Shown: positions 28,822 to 36,914 of the stretch, one piece after another
Layout: each line of letters opens with the position of its first letter
Numbering within the stretch: the stretch's first letter is position 1
Assembly (NCBI GenBank): GCA_016788205.1
Contig: JAEUTA010000027.1
Span: 1 to 64,000 of the forward strand
Direction: 5' to 3'
Length of the DNA stretch: 64,000 nucleotides
DNA from: Flavobacteriales bacterium
Lineage (GTDB): Bacteria; Bacteroidota; Bacteroidia; Flavobacteriales_F; PHOS-HE28
Position numbers and translations under genes: made by a program
The notes under the pieces: model-generated
The model's database searches: none
Told to the model about the DNA's origin: nothing
The model's input: only the letters and a program-made list of their open reading frames with translations

Positions 28822-28985
28822 TCAGGGCATACCAACGTACCAGGACCGGTCGTCCGTATTTGCCACCATTGGTCACAGCAACCGCTATTCACATCGTATT
28901 GTTCGCGCAATGGGGCTGGAATTCGCTTTGGCGACATCTTGTCTTAGCCCGTGGATCGGAGCTTTGCGGCAACTCTTACCAAGCC

Positions 28986-29087
28986 ATGCAAGCCATTCTA
29001 CGCAAGTACAGCCCAGGGCTGATGACCGCCGCGATCTACGCCGGTATCCTCATGTTCGCCTTGATCTGCACGTTCGCCGGTCGTTGA
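28986..29087 (+). CDS. possible small single-span membrane protein (33 aa)
   Basis: An ATG frame encodes MQAILRKYSPGLMTAAIYAG, then ILMFALICTFAGR: a basic N-terminus and one hydrophobic span. Upstream is TTG (28939-28941), a 17-base spacer and GAGCTTTG (28959-28966), one mismatch from TAnnTTTG and with the canonical spacing. The tRNA-Pro promoter box follows 30 bases after its stop. I recognise no family. The frame stays open further upstream to 28860, but that extension is not membrane- or signal-like. Confidence 0.45.
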   Translation: MQAILRKYSPGLMTAAIYAGILMFALICTFAGR

Positions 29088-29116
29088 TCAACGGTGTTCC
29101 ATTTTCACGGGATCGT

Positions 29117-29124
29117 TACATTTG
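29117..29124 (+). promoter_or_regulatory. -7 box of tRNA-Pro
   Basis: TACATTTG, an exact TAnnTTTG, about 68 bases upstream of the tRNA 5' end. Confidence 0.6.
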
Positions 29125-29192
29125 CGCCCCCGTCGGTCTAACGCAGCCGTCGGTGGTGGCGAAAGCCGCTTCCCCAATGCGGGACATTTCCT

Positions 29193-29266
29193 CGGGGTGT
29201 AGCGCAGCCCGGTAGCGCACTTGCATGGGGTGCAAGGGGTCGCTGGTTCGAATCCAGTCACCCCGA
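29193..29266 (+). tRNA. tRNA-Pro (anticodon GGG)
   Basis: 74 bases. Acceptor stem cggggtg/caccccg with discriminator A, anticodon stem cttgc/gcaag around the loop atggggt, giving anticodon GGG, and a T-arm with ggttcgaatcc. CCA is not encoded. The last 30 bases plus the following terminator are repeated exactly 349 bases downstream. Confidence 0.95.
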
Positions 29267-29310
29267 CTGAAGTACAAGGCCATCTCCCACCGGAGGTGGC
29301 CTTTTGTCAT
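29237..29310 (+). repeat. 74-bp direct repeat, copy 1 (tRNA-Pro 3' end and terminator)
   Basis: Runs from tRNA position 45 to the base after the terminator. It is identical over 74 bases to 29586-29659; the flanking bases differ. The GIY-YIG gene lies exactly between the two copies. Confidence 0.97.
29276..29306 (+). terminator. tRNA-Pro terminator
   Basis: 12-bp stem with one G-U pair (aaggccatctcc / ggaggtggcctt), loop cacc, then tttg. Confidence 0.85.
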
Positions 29311-29314
29311 GCCC

Positions 29315-29578
29315 ATGGCTTCATTCTATATTCTCTATTCACCCATATTGGACCGCTACTACGTGGGCCACACGACCGAGGAGTTGACCGAGCGCTTGCG
29401 CAAGCACCTCAGTGGCCATGATGGTTGGACAGCGCGAGCCAAGGACTGGCGTATCGTACACCATGAGGCGTACAATTCGAAGAGTGAGGCGTATCGCCGG
29501 GAATTGGAGGTGAAGAGCTGGAAGCGTCGGTCGCGGATAGAGGAACTTGTCGCGGCCCGGCAGCGCATCCCGCCGTGA
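29315..29578 (+). CDS. GIY-YIG nuclease-domain protein
   Basis: 87 residues, essentially one GIY-YIG domain. The two core strands are FYILYSPILDRYYVGHT (YIL and YVG standing for GIY and YIG), the conserved Arg is in LRKHLSGHDGWT, and the catalytic Glu is in SEAYRRELEVKSWKRRSR. Such stand-alone proteins are frequent in Bacteroidota and are often mislabelled UvrC-like; biological role unknown. It starts five bases after copy 1 of the 74-bp repeat and stops eight bases before copy 2, so it forms a cassette inside duplicated tRNA-Pro 3' ends. The frame runs upstream into the tRNA (to 29225), but that start is not credible. Confidence 0.88.
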   Translation: MASFYILYSPILDRYYVGHTTEELTERLRKHLSGHDGWTARAKDWRIVHHEAYNSKSEAYRRELEVKSWKRRSRIEELVAARQRIPP

Positions 29579-29585
29579 GGCGGGA

Positions 29586-29659
29586 GGGTCGCTGGTTCGA
29601 ATCCAGTCACCCCGACTGAAGTACAAGGCCATCTCCCACCGGAGGTGGCCTTTTGTCAT
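29586..29659 (+). repeat. 74-bp direct repeat, copy 2 (tRNA-Pro 3' fragment and terminator)
   Basis: Exact copy of 29237-29310: 30 bases of the tRNA 3' part (T-arm and acceptor 3' strand) plus the terminator. Without the 5' part it cannot be a tRNA. Confidence 0.97.
29625..29655 (+). terminator. duplicated tRNA terminator, after the GIY-YIG gene
   Basis: Identical hairpin to 29276-29306; here it would end the GIY-YIG transcript. Confidence 0.75.
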
Positions 29660-29785
29660 TCACGGGGTTGGTCGTAGGTTCTTCACTCGCCGTTACTGGA
29701 CCGTTATCACTTCGGGCATACGAACAGGATTCGACCGAGCGTTCGCGCGGCCGCACAACGGAGGGCGGTTGTCAAGATCCATGCA
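29660..29785 (+). pseudogene. decayed GIY-YIG gene remnant
   Basis: The bases after repeat copy 2 align with the start of the intact GIY-YIG gene at about 70% identity over 60 bases around 29695-29755. Translated, LDRYHFGHTNR corresponds to LDRYYVGHTTE in the intact protein. The frame has lost a start and its later part, and similarity fades after about 29780. The remainder up to 29865 shows nothing coding; the aminopeptidase promoter box follows. Confidence 0.7.
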
Positions 29786-29865
29786 TGCGGCACCCCAACG
29801 GCCAACATTTCCGTGGGCTTTTCGAACCGTTCGTTCCATTCGTGGAACCGGCTGCCGCACTCTTC

Positions 29866-29873
29866 TACATTTG
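29866..29873 (+). promoter_or_regulatory. -7 box of the M1 aminopeptidase gene
   Basis: TACATTTG, exact TAnnTTTG, 23 bases before the ATG at 29897. Confidence 0.65.
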
Positions 29874-29896
29874 CCCACCCCCAGCGGGTACCCACC

Positions 29897-31795
29897 ATGT
29901 TCGCTGCACGCTCGCTCTTCCACGGCACCATCCTGATCTCATTACTGTCCTGTTCCTCTCCGGTCGTGGAGAACGACACCGATCAAGACGGTGCAAGGCC
30001 TACCTACACTATGGACCATCACAGCCATTCGCGGCCCAATGAGGCCGTGATCACTCACCTCGATCTGGACGTCGAAGTTGATATGGACGAAGAGGAAGTC
30101 CGTGGAACAGCGACATATGATATCCAAGCGGAGGATACGCGCAGTATCGTTCTGGATACGGATGGCTTGTTCATCGATGAAGTGACCGATGCGAACGGTG
30201 CGCCACTGGAGTTCGAGTTGGGTGATAGCACATTCCTCGGCAGGGCGTTAAAGGTGATGCTTCCCACTCCCACGAAGCGCGTCCGCATCGCCTACCACAC
30301 CGGCAAAGGGGCTAAAGCCCTGCAGTGGCTGGCCCCTCAGCAGACGGCCGACAAGCAGCATCCGTTCCTCTTCACTCAGGGTCAGGCCATCCTAACGCGT
30401 TCCTGGATCCCCGTGCAGGATAGTCCGGGCATCCGCTTCACTTACAACGCCAAGGTGAAGGTCCCCGCTGGTCTGATGGCCGTGATGAGCGCCACGAACC
30501 CCCAGCAACATGCTGTTGACGGCGTGTACCGCTTCAAGCAGGAACAACCGATACCGGCTTACCTCATCGCTCTGGCCGTTGGCGACCTGGCCTTCAAGTC
30601 CGTTGATGAACGAACCGGTGTCTACGCGGAACGCAGCGTGGTGGAGAAGGCGGCATGGGAGTTCGCTGATATGGGTACGATGCTGAAGACGGCCGAAGGG
30701 CTTTACGGTCCTTATCGCTGGAGCCGTTACGATGTGATCGTGCTGCCGCCCAGCTTTCCGTTCGGCGGCATGGAGAATCCGTGTCTGACCTTTGCCACCC
30801 CCACGATCCTTGCAGGGGACCGATCCCTTACGGCTCTGGTGGCGCATGAATTGGCGCATAGCTGGAGCGGCAACTTGGTCACGAACGCCACATGGAACGA
30901 CTTCTGGTTGAACGAAGGATTCACGGTGTATTTCGAAAGTCGGATCTCCGAAGCCATACATGGTCCTGATTACGCTGGCATGCTACAGCAATTGGGCCGG
31001 CAGGATCTGTTGAACACGTTGGTGGACATCGCCAGAAGCAAGCACCCGGAGGACAGCAAATTGCGGTTGGACCTTGAAGGAAGGAACCCTGACGATGGTA
31101 TGACCGAAGTGGCCTACGAGAAAGGAGCCGCTTTTCTCCGCCTGTTGGAGGCCGAAGTAGGGCGTCCGAAGTTCGACGCGTTCATCCGTGATTATTTCGA
31201 TCGGTTCGCGTTCCAAAGCATGACCACCGACAAGTTCCTGGGGCATCTACAGGAGCATCTGCTAACGCCGAACCATGTGGTCATCGATGTGGCGCAATGG
31301 GTCGATGGTGTCGGGCTTCCATCCAACGCGCCCACCCCGATAAGTGATCGGTTCGACAAGGTGGATCATGAGATACAGCGTTGGGTCGAAGGAGTTCCCG
31401 CCAGGGAGTTGGCGACATCCGGGTGGAGCACGTTCGAGTGGATGCACTTCCTGCGGCATCTTCCTCAACCGTTGACGGAAGCGCGCATGGATGAGTTGGA
31501 CGCAGCTTTCGCCTTCACCCGAAGCGGTAATGCTGAAGTATTGGCCGCCTGGTTCGAGCAATGCATCCGCAACGATCATGATGCTGCCTACGCCCGGCTG
31601 GATGATTTCCTGAATACCGTTGGGCGCCGCAAGTTCCTGGTGCCGCTCTACACGGCCATGCTGGATACGGAGAAGGGCCGCATCATGGCACGAACGATCT
31701 ACGGCACCGCCCGTCCGAACTATCATTCCGTTGCGGTCCATACCATAGACGAACTGCTGGCATGGAAGGACACTCACCCTCCGGTGAACTTCTGA
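29897..31795 (+). CDS. M1-family aminopeptidase lipoprotein, leukotriene A4 hydrolase-like
   Basis: 632 residues. Signal peptide ends in a lipobox (LISLLSCSS), so it is lipid-anchored in the envelope. The N-terminal beta domain leads to the exopeptidase motif FGGMENPCLTF and the zinc site HELAHSWSGN...WLNEGFTVYFE (HExxH plus a distant Glu). A C-terminal helical armadillo-like domain follows, as in LTA4 hydrolase/aminopeptidase. It removes N-terminal residues from peptides, probably in the periplasm. The frame opens at 29813 within the repeat-remnant region; the ATG at 29897 was chosen from signal peptide and promoter. Convergent with the thioredoxin-like gene, four bases apart. Confidence 0.92.
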   Translation: MFAARSLFHGTILISLLSCSSPVVENDTDQDGARPTYTMDHHSHSRPNEAVITHLDLDVEVDMDEEEVRGTATYDIQAEDTRSIVLDTDGLFIDEVTDANGAPLEFELGDSTFLGRALKVMLPTPTKRVRIAYHTGKGAKALQWLAPQQTADKQHPFLFTQGQAILTRSWIPVQDSPGIRFTYNAKVKVPAGLMAVMSATNPQQHAVDGVYRFKQEQPIPAYLIALAVGDLAFKSVDERTGVYAERSVVEKAAWEFADMGTMLKTAEGLYGPYRWSRYDVIVLPPSFPFGGMENPCLTFATPTILAGDRSLTALVAHELAHSWSGNLVTNATWNDFWLNEGFTVYFESRISEAIHGPDYAGMLQQLGRQDLLNTLVDIARSKHPEDSKLRLDLEGRNPDDGMTEVAYEKGAAFLRLLEAEVGRPKFDAFIRDYFDRFAFQSMTTDKFLGHLQEHLLTPNHVVIDVAQWVDGVGLPSNAPTPISDRFDKVDHEIQRWVEGVPARELATSGWSTFEWMHFLRHLPQPLTEARMDELDAAFAFTRSGNAEVLAAWFEQCIRNDHDAAYARLDDFLNTVGRRKFLVPLYTAMLDTEKGRIMARTIYGTARPNYHSVAVHTIDELLAWKDTHPPVNF

Positions 31796-31799
31796 GGTA

Positions 31800-32603
31800 T
31801 CACCGGAAGAAGCGCTGCACGTAGAGGCCTCCCGACGTGATCAGCCGCACGATGTACGTACCGTGTGCGGGGATATCGTTCAGCGCATAGGAACTGCTTC
31901 CGACGGGCAGGGTCCCAAGATCCCGGTCAACTATACACCTGCCCATTTGATCCGCTACGTGCAGCGTAGCTGGTGTTGAAGCCGGCAGGTCCAGTAGTAC
32001 CAAAGGCAAGTCCGCTGAGTTGATGATGTTGAAGGTCAAGGGTCCATCGGTCGCCGTTTCCGCTACATCGACAGAGCAGCTCATCGGCTTGATCACCGCG
32101 CCTTCGGGAAAGTTGAATTCCATGCTGGCCAGGCTGATCGGCCATACATCGTTGTTCCACATGGTGTTGTCCGGTGCTATCACGCACAACGTCGGGAACG
32201 CTCCGACACCGAATTGATCGACCAGGAGACCACCGTTGAACGGTGTGATCACAGGCGGATGTTGCCCTTCGCCACCGAAGTCGATCACGAACTGATCCGC
32301 CTGTGCTTCGCTATCCACACCACTGTTCACATGGAAACAAACGATACCTCCTTGATTGCATCCGTAGGTGGAGTAGAGCTCGCTGAAGTCAGGGGCGTAA
32401 TCCTGGCATGGCACACAATCATAGAAGAAGAAATCCAGCATGACCGTCTTGCCCGCTGCTGTGTAGGCGTACAGTTCGTGGAAGTTCCCTTCCGTGTCCA
32501 AGGTGATGAAGTTGTTCACCGTACTGCCGATCGGATAGGTCGTCACCTGGGCCCTTGAAGTCCAGGCATGGATCAAGCACAGGGAGAGTATGATCGTCTT
32601 CAT
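31800..32603 (-). CDS. exported thioredoxin-fold protein with T9SS sorting domain
   Basis: 267 residues. Signal peptide (IILSLCLIHAWTSRAQ), then a thioredoxin/AhpC-TSA-like fold: GSTVNNFITLDTEGN, VMLDFFFYDCVPCQDYAPDF with a CVPC redox pair, and FGVGAFPTLCVIAPD with the cis-Pro. The C-terminus (TLHVADQMGRCIVDRDLG ... GTYIVRLITSGGLYVQRFFR in two blocks) is a T9SS-type sorting domain. It is likely a secreted or surface redox protein. It lies 60 bases after the esterase gene and may be the last gene of the E1-esterase operon. Confidence 0.85.
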   Translation of the reverse strand: MKTIILSLCLIHAWTSRAQVTTYPIGSTVNNFITLDTEGNFHELYAYTAAGKTVMLDFFFYDCVPCQDYAPDFSELYSTYGCNQGGIVCFHVNSGVDSEAQADQFVIDFGGEGQHPPVITPFNGGLLVDQFGVGAFPTLCVIAPDNTMWNNDVWPISLASMEFNFPEGAVIKPMSCSVDVAETATDGPLTFNIINSADLPLVLLDLPASTPATLHVADQMGRCIVDRDLGTLPVGSSSYALNDIPAHGTYIVRLITSGGLYVQRFFR

Positions 32604-32663
32604 AGTGGTGGATGAAGGACGAAGCTAGTCGCTGCCGGGGACGTGGTCGGTCGGCTGATCCGA

Positions 32664-33305
32664 TCAAAGGGGCGGTCCGAAGCAGCGGTCCATGATCACG
32701 GGGTCCAGGTTGTGGCCACCGGGAAAGAGGTGAGGGCGAACAACGACCCCCGCGCGCTGTAGTCGCTCACTGTTGGAGCGGAAAGTAGCCTCCGGTACCA
32801 GCTGGTCCAGCGCGCCATGCACGAGGTCCACGGTACGGGAGTGGAACCCCCGCTTCAGTTGCTCCACCGTCAGTTCCGGTGGCAATGACCCGCCCCAAAG
32901 AACTGCCTGCACCGCGTTGGGCCCACGGTGTACCAACCAGCGTGACACCGTGGCGACTCCTTGTGAGAAACCGAACACACGCAAGGGTATATCGCCCGTT
33001 TCGAGCCGCAACGAAGCGTACAGCGCGTCCAGATAGTCGACATGGTCTTGGATCTCGTTCTCTCGATCCTCGCGTGTCATCCAAGTGGCGCCGACGCGTT
33101 GATGGGTAGCATCGGTATAGTAGCGTGAAAGACCTTCCGGTGCGGTGATGAAGTTGGTGTCGGCCTGTTCTTCGAAAGCATTGAGGAAGAAACGCGCGAG
33201 TTGTCCGTAGCCATGCACCACGATCCAGAGCGACCGCGCTGTACGCGGATCACCGAGCGTGTGGTATCGCGCCGTTCGCTGTACGCGGATGTGGCGCTCT
33301 TCCAC
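32664..33305 (-). CDS. alpha/beta-hydrolase esterase (phospholipase/carboxylesterase-like)
   Basis: 213 residues from a GTG start (MEERHIRVQRT). The fold has WIVVHGYGQLARFFL with the oxyanion region, the nucleophile elbow VFGFSQGVAT, the acid in VHGALDQLVPE and the catalytic His in FPGGHNLDP. That is a complete Ser-Asp-His triad of the carboxylesterase/phospholipase type. Substrate unknown. It begins two bases after the stop codon of the E1 dehydrogenase, so the two are co-transcribed. Confidence 0.85.
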   Translation of the reverse strand: MEERHIRVQRTARYHTLGDPRTARSLWIVVHGYGQLARFFLNAFEEQADTNFITAPEGLSRYYTDATHQRVGATWMTREDRENEIQDHVDYLDALYASLRLETGDIPLRVFGFSQGVATVSRWLVHRGPNAVQAVLWGGSLPPELTVEQLKRGFHSRTVDLVHGALDQLVPEATFRSNSERLQRAGVVVRPHLFPGGHNLDPVIMDRCFGPPL

Positions 33306-33307
33306 TG

Positions 33308-35425
33308 TTAGTAGGCTAAAAGTCGTTCAAGCGCCGTTGCGACCTTCTCCGCGCTCGGGATCATCGCGGCTTCGAGCGTGCTGTTGAGCGGTATCGCAGG
33401 CATGTCGACCGAGCCGAGGGTGCGCACCGGGGCGTCAAGGTCCTGGAAGCAGGTATCGCCGATACGTGAAGCGAGCGCTTGCGCGAATGAATTGGTGAGT
33501 TGCTCCTCGGTCAGCACGAGGCACCGTCCATGGCTGCGCACGGAGTTCATCACGGTCTCTTCATCCAGGGGAACCAACGTGCGCAGATCGATGATGGTGA
33601 TGCGACCTTGGAAGTTCTTCGCAGCGGCCTTCGCCCAATACACGCCCATGCCGTAGGTGACTACGACGGCCGCTTCTCCTTTGGCTACGCTCTGTGCATC
33701 GGCTTCGAGCACCATGCGCGCCTTGCCGAACGGGATGATGTAATCCGCGGAAGGCTCTATGGTCTTGGCCTCTTCCGTGCCCTTGATCTTGCTCCAGTAG
33801 AGCCCCTTGTGTTCCAACATCACCACGGGGTTCGGGTCGTGGTACGCGGCTTTCATCAATCCTTTCAGATCAGCGCCGGTACTGGGGTACGCGATCTTGA
33901 TCCCTTTGATGTTGCACAACACGCTCTCCACGCTGCTGCTGTGGTAGGGACCGCCGCTGCCATAAGCACCGATGGGCACGCGGAGGATGCAGCTCACCGG
34001 GAACTTGCCCACGGTGAGGTAGCAGCTACGTGCTACTTCGGTGAACAGTTGGTTCAGGCCCGGCCAGATGTAATCGGCGAACTGCACTTCCACGATAGGC
34101 TTCAGACCGGCGGCGCTCATGCCCACGGTACTGCCGATGATGAACGCTTCCTGGATCGGTGTGTTGAAGACACGGTGACCACCGAAGTCACGAGCCAGGG
34201 TTGCTGCCTCACGGAACACACCACCGAGACGAGCTCCTACATCCTGCCCGTACAACAAACAACGCGGGTCCTCGTGCATCAACTCGCGGATCGCGAAAAG
34301 AGCGCTGTCCACCATCACCGTGGGTTCACGGTCGGCGGGTGCGCGTTCTCCCTTCTCTTCCGTTACCGGTGTGGGAGCGAACATGTGCGTAGTCAGGTCC
34401 TCGGGAGTAGGGTCCTCAGCGGCACACGCTTTCTCGAAATCGCCTTTCACCTTGGCAATGGCCTTCTGTTCGATCTGCTTCAAGCCATCCAATTGGAAGC
34501 GTAGATCGAGCAATTGTTGGATGAAGCGCGGGAAAGGGTCGCGCTTACGGTGTTCTGCCAAGTTCTCCGGTGTGCGGTAGAACTCCATGCGTACGCCACT
34601 GGTGTGGTGGTTGAGCAGCGGCACCTTCGCGTGGATCAGGAACGGACGTCGCTCTTTGCGGACCAAGCCGATCACTTCGTGCAGTAACGCATGGCAGGCA
34701 AGGAAGTCCGAGCCGTCAACCTGGCGGACCTCAAGACCCTTGAAGCCTCTGGCGTACTCGCTCGCATCACCCGCCCGGATCTCATCGGCACTGGCGCTGA
34801 TATCCCACTCGTTGTCCTGCACCAGGTAGATGATCGGCAGCTTCTTCAGCACCGCCATCTGGAAGGCTTCGGCCACTTCGCCTTCGGTGATCGACGCATC
34901 GCCCAATGAACAGACCACTACGGGGTCTTCTTTTACGGCCGCTCCCGGAGGAAGGTCATGCCCGATGCCCGCCTGTTCCTTGTACCACAGTCCGAGCGCG
35001 ATGCCTGTGGTCGGGATGGCCTGCATGCCGGTCGCGCTGCTCTGGTGAGGGATCGTCGGCATGTTGTCCCGCTTCAAACTGGGATGCCCATAGTAGGTGC
35101 GGCCACCGCTGAAGGGATCATCACGTTTGGCCAGCAGTTGGAGCATCAATTCGTACGGCTGCATGCCGATGCCGAGCAGGATGCTGTCGTCGCGGTAGTA
35201 GGGTGCAACGAAGTCCTGTGGCTTCAATTGAAGACCGAGCGCGAGCTGGATGGCCTCATGGCCCCGGCTCGTGGCGTGCACGTACTTGCTGGTGACCTTG
35301 AAGTTCTCCTCGTACAGTTCCGTCATCGCCTTGGCCGTACACATCAGGTCCCAGGCTTTCAGCAGGGTATCCTGGTCCGGGATGCGAGCAGAATGGACGT
35401 CTTTCTTGAAGGCGAGGAGCGACAT
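33308..35425 (-). CDS. fused alpha-beta 2-oxoacid dehydrogenase E1 component
   Basis: 705 residues joining the E1 alpha and E1 beta chains of a branched-chain/2-oxoacid dehydrogenase complex. The alpha half (to ~370) has the thiamine-diphosphate motif CSLGDASITEGEVAEAF...VQDNEW and HHTSG before a charged linker (EEKGERAPADREP). The beta half has LLYGQDVGARLGGVF, FNTPIQEAFIIGSTVGMS, EVQFADYIWPGLNQL and PIGAYGSGGPYHSSS, ending with the transketolase C-terminal domain (ITIIDLRTLVPLDEETV). Fusions of this type are common in Bacteroidota. No E2 or E3 gene is nearby. The ATG at 35425 was chosen over a frame start at 35599 that overlaps the divergent AIM24 gene. Confidence 0.93.
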   Translation of the reverse strand: MSLLAFKKDVHSARIPDQDTLLKAWDLMCTAKAMTELYEENFKVTSKYVHATSRGHEAIQLALGLQLKPQDFVAPYYRDDSILLGIGMQPYELMLQLLAKRDDPFSGGRTYYGHPSLKRDNMPTIPHQSSATGMQAIPTTGIALGLWYKEQAGIGHDLPPGAAVKEDPVVVCSLGDASITEGEVAEAFQMAVLKKLPIIYLVQDNEWDISASADEIRAGDASEYARGFKGLEVRQVDGSDFLACHALLHEVIGLVRKERRPFLIHAKVPLLNHHTSGVRMEFYRTPENLAEHRKRDPFPRFIQQLLDLRFQLDGLKQIEQKAIAKVKGDFEKACAAEDPTPEDLTTHMFAPTPVTEEKGERAPADREPTVMVDSALFAIRELMHEDPRCLLYGQDVGARLGGVFREAATLARDFGGHRVFNTPIQEAFIIGSTVGMSAAGLKPIVEVQFADYIWPGLNQLFTEVARSCYLTVGKFPVSCILRVPIGAYGSGGPYHSSSVESVLCNIKGIKIAYPSTGADLKGLMKAAYHDPNPVVMLEHKGLYWSKIKGTEEAKTIEPSADYIIPFGKARMVLEADAQSVAKGEAAVVVTYGMGVYWAKAAAKNFQGRITIIDLRTLVPLDEETVMNSVRSHGRCLVLTEEQLTNSFAQALASRIGDTCFQDLDAPVRTLGSVDMPAIPLNSTLEAAMIPSAEKVATALERLLAY

Positions 35426-35588
35426 GCGGCGTGCTTGGAAAGGTGGAGCAAGGTACGGTCTGTCGCGCAGCTCTTTCCGCTCATCCGCACGGGCGACCGT
35501 TGCCAAAGGGTAGGGTGCAGCATCATCCGGATCCGCTCGGTTGATCGCCGCAGGGCTTTTCCTTTGTACCAACCAAGTACCGATCAAA

Positions 35589-36389
35589 ATGGCACGCACA
35601 GCCCACGAACTCGATCACCGCATCGTTGGTGACGATATGCAATGTGTTGAGATCACCCTCGACCCCATGGAGACCGTCATCGCGGAAGCCGGCACGATGA
35701 TGATGATGGACGAAGGCATCGAGATGAAGACCATCTTCGGAAGCGGCGATGGCAAGGAGCAGAGCTTCATGGACAAGATGTTCAGCGCGGGTAAGCGTGT
35801 GCTCACGGGTGAAAGCTTGTTCATGACCACGTACACCAACATGTCCAGTGTTCGGCGCACAGTGTGGTTCGCGGCGGCCTATCCCGGCAAGATCATGCCG
35901 CTGGATCTGCTCAACTACAACGGCAAGCTGATCTGCCAGAAGGATAGCTTCCTCGCTGCGGCGAAGGGAGTGAGCATCGGCATCGCGTTCCAGAAGCGCC
36001 TGGGTGCGGGTCTTTTCGGCGGTGAAGGCTTCATCATGCAGAAGCTGGAAGGCGACGGCCAGGTGTACATCCATGCGGGTGGTACCACGGTGCAACGCGA
36101 ACTCGCTCCCGGTGAGATGCTGCGTGTGGACACGGGTTGCTTGGTGGCGATGACACAGACCGTGGACTACGACATCCAGTTCGTGGGTGGCATCAAGAAC
36201 ACCTTGTTCGGTGGCGAGGGTCTCTTCTTCGCACAGCTGCGCGGTCCAGGTCACGTTTGGATCCAGAGCCTGCCCTTCAGTCGCCTGGCCGATAACATCA
36301 TCGCAGCATCGCCCAAGGCCGGTGGCCGCGGTAAAGAAGAAGGAAGCTTGCTTGGCGGTTTGGGCCGATTACTGGACGGCGATAACTAG
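35589..36389 (+). CDS. AIM24/TIGR00266-family protein
   Basis: 266 residues. A beta-rich single-domain protein: MQCVEITLDPMETVIAEAGTMMMMDE in two strands, RVLTGESLFMTTYTN, ICQKDSFLAAAKGVSIGIAFQ, GLFGGEGFIMQKLEGDGQVYIHAGG and LAPGEMLRVDTGCLVAM, closing with LFGGEGLFFAQLRGPGHVW. These are the conserved blocks of the TIGR00266/AIM24 family, whose bacterial function is unknown. The C-terminal tail is glycine-rich. The ATG at 35589 is favoured over the frame start at 35541. Divergent from the E1 gene across 163 bases, where a TTCCTTTG stretch (35568-35575) may act as its promoter. Confidence 0.87.
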   Translation: MARTAHELDHRIVGDDMQCVEITLDPMETVIAEAGTMMMMDEGIEMKTIFGSGDGKEQSFMDKMFSAGKRVLTGESLFMTTYTNMSSVRRTVWFAAAYPGKIMPLDLLNYNGKLICQKDSFLAAAKGVSIGIAFQKRLGAGLFGGEGFIMQKLEGDGQVYIHAGGTTVQRELAPGEMLRVDTGCLVAMTQTVDYDIQFVGGIKNTLFGGEGLFFAQLRGPGHVWIQSLPFSRLADNIIAASPKAGGRGKEEGSLLGGLGRLLDGDN

Positions 36390-36457
36390 GAGGTACGCGC
36401 GTATTCAGTGGCGCGTGGCAAGTTGCCTATTCGCCGCTGGATGCGCGCCCCTTGGCA

Positions 36458-36838
36458 TCAATCTTCGTGGCGCTTAGGCGCCTTGTCGAACGAACTGAGG
36501 ACGCTCGTAACGAGCGAGAGCAGCAGGCTGAAGCCGAGCGCCCACCAAAAGCGCGGTGCTTGGAGCGTGAAGCCTTCGATCAGGTTCGCGGCGATGAGCA
36601 CGATGACCGCGTTGATGACCAGCAGGAACAGGCCGAGCGTAACAACGGTCACCGGCAGCGTGAGCAGGATGAGCACGGGCTTCAGCAATGCGTTGAGCAG
36701 ACCGAGCACCGCAGCGACGAGCACAGCGGTGAGCAATCCGTTCGTCTGGCTCATGTCGCCAAGGCTTACGCCGGGAAGGAGAAGGTCGGTCACCAGCACG
36801 GCGATGGCCGAGATGATCAAGCGGATCAGGATGTTCAT
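36458..36838 (-). CDS. 4-TM phage-holin-family membrane protein
   Basis: 126 residues with four hydrophobic spans: LIRLIISAIAVLVTDLLLPG, TAVLVAAVLGLLNALLKPVL, VVTLGLFLLVINAVIVLIAA and WWALGFSLLLSLVTSVL. NALLKPVLILLTLPVTVVTLG is the core signature of the superfamily IV 'phage holin' family, which is chromosomal and widespread; the name does not imply a prophage here, and no phage genes lie nearby. Function unknown. It follows the PDZ gene on the same strand but behind a hairpin. Confidence 0.85.
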   Translation of the reverse strand: MNILIRLIISAIAVLVTDLLLPGVSLGDMSQTNGLLTAVLVAAVLGLLNALLKPVLILLTLPVTVVTLGLFLLVINAVIVLIAANLIEGFTLQAPRFWWALGFSLLLSLVTSVLSSFDKAPKRHED

Positions 36839-36862
36839 GGCGTGGTAAAGGTGTGAAAAGGG

Positions 36863-36901
36863 AAGGAGTGCGCCGAGCGGTGAACGCCCAACGCACTCCT
36901 T
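36863..36901 (-). terminator. terminator of the PDZ protein gene
   Basis: 10-bp perfect arms (aaggagtgcg / cgcactcctt) followed on the minus strand by cccttttc; 14 bases beyond the stop. Confidence 0.7.
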
Positions 36902-36914
36902 TCACCTTCCTCGT

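Noticed and set aside
29225..29578. Longer GIY-YIG start inside tRNA-Pro
   Set aside because: It would make the tRNA and its terminator part of the coding sequence; the ATG at 29315 gives a complete domain.
29586..29615. Second tRNA gene
   Set aside because: Only the 3' part (T-arm and acceptor strand) is present; there is no D-arm or anticodon arm before it.
36458..36838. Prophage trace suggested by the holin-family name
   Set aside because: The family is widespread on chromosomes; no terminase, portal, integrase or lysin gene is nearby.
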